A DNA stretch of 34,418 nt from Bacteroidales bacterium UBA2800 (GTDB lineage Bacteria > Bacteroidota > Bacteroidia > Bacteroidales > Paludibacteraceae). This document shows positions 32,564 to 34,418 of this stretch, piece by piece (the stretch's first letter is position 1; every line of letters begins with the position of its first letter). Where the stretch lies: the NCBI GenBank assembly GCA_002351925.1, contig DEHM01000026.1, positions 379-34,796 of the forward strand, in the 5' to 3' direction. A program made the translations under genes and the position numbers. The notes beneath the pieces were generated by a model, which ran no database searches, was not told where the DNA came from, and was given only the letters and a program-made list of their open reading frames with translations.

Positions 32564-33850
32564 ATGGCAGAAAATACTGAAAAGAAAAAACGCTTCACAA
32601 GCGAAGAATTGCACGAGAGAGGTGCGGTGGGCTTCACCATGGACGATGTGCGCCAAGCGCAAAACCAACAGGATTCCCCTAACGCGAAAGCCTACGAACT
32701 GATGGTAGAGGCTATGGCCGTCAGCGCCAACTATGCCAGCGACACCATCACCGACGAGGGCGATATCCGGCTCGACGATGTCTATCCTACTACCCTCGAC
32801 GAGACACTCCGTATGGACCAACTGCTCGACCAGTCCGAGCGCGCCGTCAAGGACGATAACGACGCCGACTACAACCGACTCATCCTCGAGCTACGCGGTA
32901 TAGTAGGCTGGTCGCGCCGACGCCATTTCAATTTCTCCTGGGGTATCATCTTCGGTACCATCATCACCATCGCCGCTGTCATGTATTGGTCCAGCAGCGA
33001 CCAGGACGAGAAAGCACGCAGCGAGGCACGCGTGGAGAAAGTCAAGGCTTGGAACGTAGAGTCCGACTCTATCTCGCTCGCTACGGCCCTCAAGACCGTC
33101 AGCCACGAGAACTATCTCAACTCGCCTAACTACTTCAAGGCCGACCAGATCAACACCTGGCAGAACCGTCTCGACGACGCGAAGAAGAACGCAGCCGACG
33201 ATCGCCAGAAAGCCGACACCTGTTCCTCCAACGACGCTCGCAAGCGTTACCTCGAGTGGGCCGAACGACAGGATAAGAAAGCGGCAGAGGCTGAGAAACG
33301 CCTCGCCGAAGCCAAAGAGTGGGACCTCAAGGACTCCCAGAAAGCGGCCCTCAAGCTCACCAAAGGATGGCTCAGCCGTGACGCGCGCGCAGCCGCGTTC
33401 TCTTATTGTTTCATGATCTTCTTCCTGCTCCTCATACCGCTCTATATCTTCGCTAACCACTCCTGGGGATATGTCATCACACGCCATCGTCGTGAGTCCG
33501 AGATCCTGGCGAAGATCAAGGCCTGGGGCTTTAGCATCGCTGCCGGTATGTTCGGCGCTGCTGCCGCACTCGAGTTCTTCCCCGAGACCAAGGTAACCAC
33601 CTACTGGTCCGACGGTAGCACTACGACCCATACCGAGTCCAACCCGCTCGACATGCTTATCCTCGCGCTCAAGATAGGTCTCGTCATCGCCGCTATCTGT
33701 GTCATCGCACTCGTCTCCACGGGTATCATGCTCTATAGCACCATCGTCGGCCTCAAGCGCAACTACGACTGGAAAGCTATCTACGCCGAAGCAAAGGCCA
33801 AAGGTGTGGCAGCGAAGAATGTAGCAGAAAATCTGACCAAGAAAGCATAA
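32564..33850 (+). CDS. Multi-span membrane protein with a central coiled coil, unknown function
   Basis: 428 residues with no family I can name. The N-terminal 120 residues are hydrophilic and acidic, rich in Asp/Glu (TDEGDIRLDDVYPTTLDETLRMDQLLDQSE). The first membrane segment is at about 123-143. A charged helical region (about 147-270, rich in Ala, Lys, Glu, Asp with heptad-like spacing, including KKAAEAEKRLAEAKEW) follows. Three further membrane stretches lie at about 276-297, 318-339 and 362-395. The C terminus is lysine/alanine-rich. ATG 32564 was preferred over 32498 because the latter lies inside the preceding gene. A terminator follows 28 bp after the stop. The layout suggests a scaffold or stress-type envelope protein, but nothing supports a specific role. 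Confidence 0.8.
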   Translation: MAENTEKKKRFTSEELHERGAVGFTMDDVRQAQNQQDSPNAKAYELMVEAMAVSANYASDTITDEGDIRLDDVYPTTLDETLRMDQLLDQSERAVKDDNDADYNRLILELRGIVGWSRRRHFNFSWGIIFGTIITIAAVMYWSSSDQDEKARSEARVEKVKAWNVESDSISLATALKTVSHENYLNSPNYFKADQINTWQNRLDDAKKNAADDRQKADTCSSNDARKRYLEWAERQDKKAAEAEKRLAEAKEWDLKDSQKAALKLTKGWLSRDARAAAFSYCFMIFFLLLIPLYIFANHSWGYVITRHRRESEILAKIKAWGFSIAAGMFGAAAALEFFPETKVTTYWSDGSTTTHTESNPLDMLILALKIGLVIAAICVIALVSTGIMLYSTIVGLKRNYDWKAIYAEAKAKGVAAKNVAENLTKKA

Positions 33851-33877
33851 AAAAGTCGCTTTTCTTTGAAAAAATGC

Positions 33878-33915
33878 AAAAAAATGACATCCGCCCTTGT
33901 GTATGTCATTTTTTT
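33878..33915 (+). terminator. Intrinsic terminator overlapping the rpsA promoter
   Basis: A perfect 13-bp stem, seven A plus TGACAT (33878-33890) with ATGTCA plus seven T (33903-33915), and a 12-nt loop. It ends the membrane-protein transcript. The loop carries the -33 box of the next promoter and the right arm forms much of its spacer. Confidence 0.88.
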
Positions 33916-33927
33916 GTTGTACCTTTG
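33896..33927 (+). promoter_or_regulatory. Promoter of rpsA
   Basis: CTTG (33896-33899) and TACCTTTG (33920-33927) with a 20-bp spacer. It is embedded in the terminator hairpin of the preceding operon. It implies a 5' leader of about 280 nt. Confidence 0.85.
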
Positions 33928-34209
33928 CACGCTTTTTCGCCCCAGAAGGTATTGGCCCCCCCGGAAATTTGTAATTTTTGCGGGTGAAGAAGTGCCTCGG
34001 ATGGCACTTCGAGTGTTGCCCGCAACACATAGAACCTCGGAGCTGCTCCGAATACTTCCTACTAAAACGGAGTTTTGGTACATGTATGAGGAGTTTGCCC
34101 GCGAAAAAGGCTAACATGTTTAACCCTTTAACGGGAATCCGAAAGGATCTGAATGCTGACGGCTGATAGCTGAAAGCTCAGAAAATTTTGGTCCCACAAA
34201 ATTTTCTCA
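33928..34209 (+). promoter_or_regulatory. Long structured 5' leader of rpsA
   Basis: About 280 nt without a supported gene. Four hairpins follow closely: GAAGTGCC/GGCACTTC (33989-34010, 8 bp, 6-nt loop), GTGTTG/CAACAC (34013-34028), TCGGAG/CTCCGA (34037-34051) and ACTAAAAC/GTTTTGGT (34061-34079, one G-U pair). A palindromic ACATGT occurs at 34080 and near 34113. A GCTGA repeat array lies 28 bp before the ATG. S1 autoregulates through its own structured leader in E. coli; a similar role here is inference. No known riboswitch class was recognised. Confidence 0.6.
34148..34182. repeat. Degenerate tandem array, core GCTGA, period 7 bp, 4-5 units
   Basis: One TCTGA unit, then three GCTGA units (variable pairs AT, CG, TA, AA), and a degenerate GCTCAGA. 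It lies in the rpsA leader ending 28 bp before the ATG, in the plus orientation. Same boundary order as in the SpoU and murF-alr genes. Confidence 0.88.
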
Positions 34210-34418
34210 ATGGCAGAAAATCTTTCTCTCCAGAACTTCGACTGGGATGCCTATGAAGCTCAACAGCAAGGCAGCAAAAACGAAGAAGAAATCCAAAAGT
34301 ATAATGACACCCTGAGCGCCATCAAGGACAACGAAGTCGTTGAGGGTACCGTCATCAGTATCAACAAACGCGAAGTCGTTGTTAACGTAGGCTACAAGTC
34401 GGACGGTATCGTTCCGGC
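34210..34418 (+). CDS. rpsA: 30S ribosomal protein S1, N-terminal part (3' end outside window)
   Basis: The first 69 codons of a protein starting MAENLSLQNFDWDAYEA. Residues from about 42 (EVVEGTVISINKREVVVNVGYKSDGIVP) begin the first S1 OB-fold repeat, the mark of S1, which binds mRNA on the small subunit and helps start translation where Shine-Dalgarno pairing is weak or absent. The ATG at 34210 follows a long structured leader. The open frame continues past the window edge. Confidence 0.93.
   Translation, partial: MAENLSLQNFDWDAYEAQQQGSKNEEEIQKYNDTLSAIKDNEVVEGTVISINKREVVVNVGYKSDGIVP

Noticed and set aside
33866..34114. A small protein gene in the rpsA leader
   Set aside because: The 82-codon open frame begins upstream of the promoter, runs through the terminator and hairpins, and has no coding character.

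Overview
The window is a piece of chromosome from a member of the Bacteroidota, most likely order Bacteroidales. Eleven promoters carry the phylum-specific TTTG (-33) and TAnnTTTG (-7) pair, no Shine-Dalgarno sequences are apparent, and several genes are phylum-typical: a MurF-alanine racemase fusion, a SusB-like GH97 enzyme, and secreted endonucleases with a shared C-terminal tail. Family or genus cannot be fixed from the sequence. No phage, insertion sequence, CRISPR array or defence island is visible. Most of the window is housekeeping DNA.

Layout. 1-987 is the 3' end of pyruvate phosphate dikinase, converging across a bidirectional terminator on a GH97 alpha-glucosidase lipoprotein (1068-3068). 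A divergent promoter pair then serves a CYTH phosphatase and a reverse rubrerythrin (3212-4267). A six-gene leftward envelope/RNA operon follows (12888 to 4292): TamA-like outer-membrane protein, RNase HII, SppA, LpxK, MsbA-like flippase and MnmA. A divergent promoter drives a SpoU/TrmH methyltransferase (12967-13770). Next, all leftward, come thrS plus a three-part RND efflux pump (21211 to 13771), two tandem secreted endonuclease I paralogues (24801 to 21341), and an operon of acyltransferase, C_GCAxxG_C_C protein, cysK, cysE and lpd (29120 to 24943). A tRNA-Ser(CGA) gene sits at 29217-29305. Beyond it are an orphan FecE-like ABC ATPase and a MurF-Alr fusion with a strongly shortened MurF half (32088 to 29532), then two unrecognised membrane-protein genes (32241-33850), and finally the long structured leader and first codons of rpsA (34210 onward).

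The feature that stands out is not a gene. Thirteen short arrays of degenerate tandem repeats are scattered through the window. Each is about 20-42 bp, usually 4-6 units with a 7-bp period (8 or 9 bp in three). Most have a constant 4-5 nt core followed by 2-4 variable bases. The core differs from array to array, yet some cores recur at distant loci with the same unit number and the same boundary units: GCTGA three times, ATTGGT twice, CTAGA twice. Five arrays lie at gene junctions and supply the stop codon of the upstream gene or the start codon of the downstream one. Seven lie wholly inside conserved genes and add short in-frame peptide insertions, three of them in a single ABC ATPase gene. 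One lies in the rpsA leader. Nine of the thirteen fall between 25.5 and 34.2 kb. Heptameric STRR repeats of cyanobacteria are the nearest analogy I know; how these arise is unknown to me.

Secondary points: all eleven promoters have a spacer of exactly 20 bp and most share an extended TTTGCAyAT -33 element; two promoters place the ATG only 4 nt after the -7 box, implying leaderless mRNAs; and two intrinsic terminators overlap or abut the next promoter.
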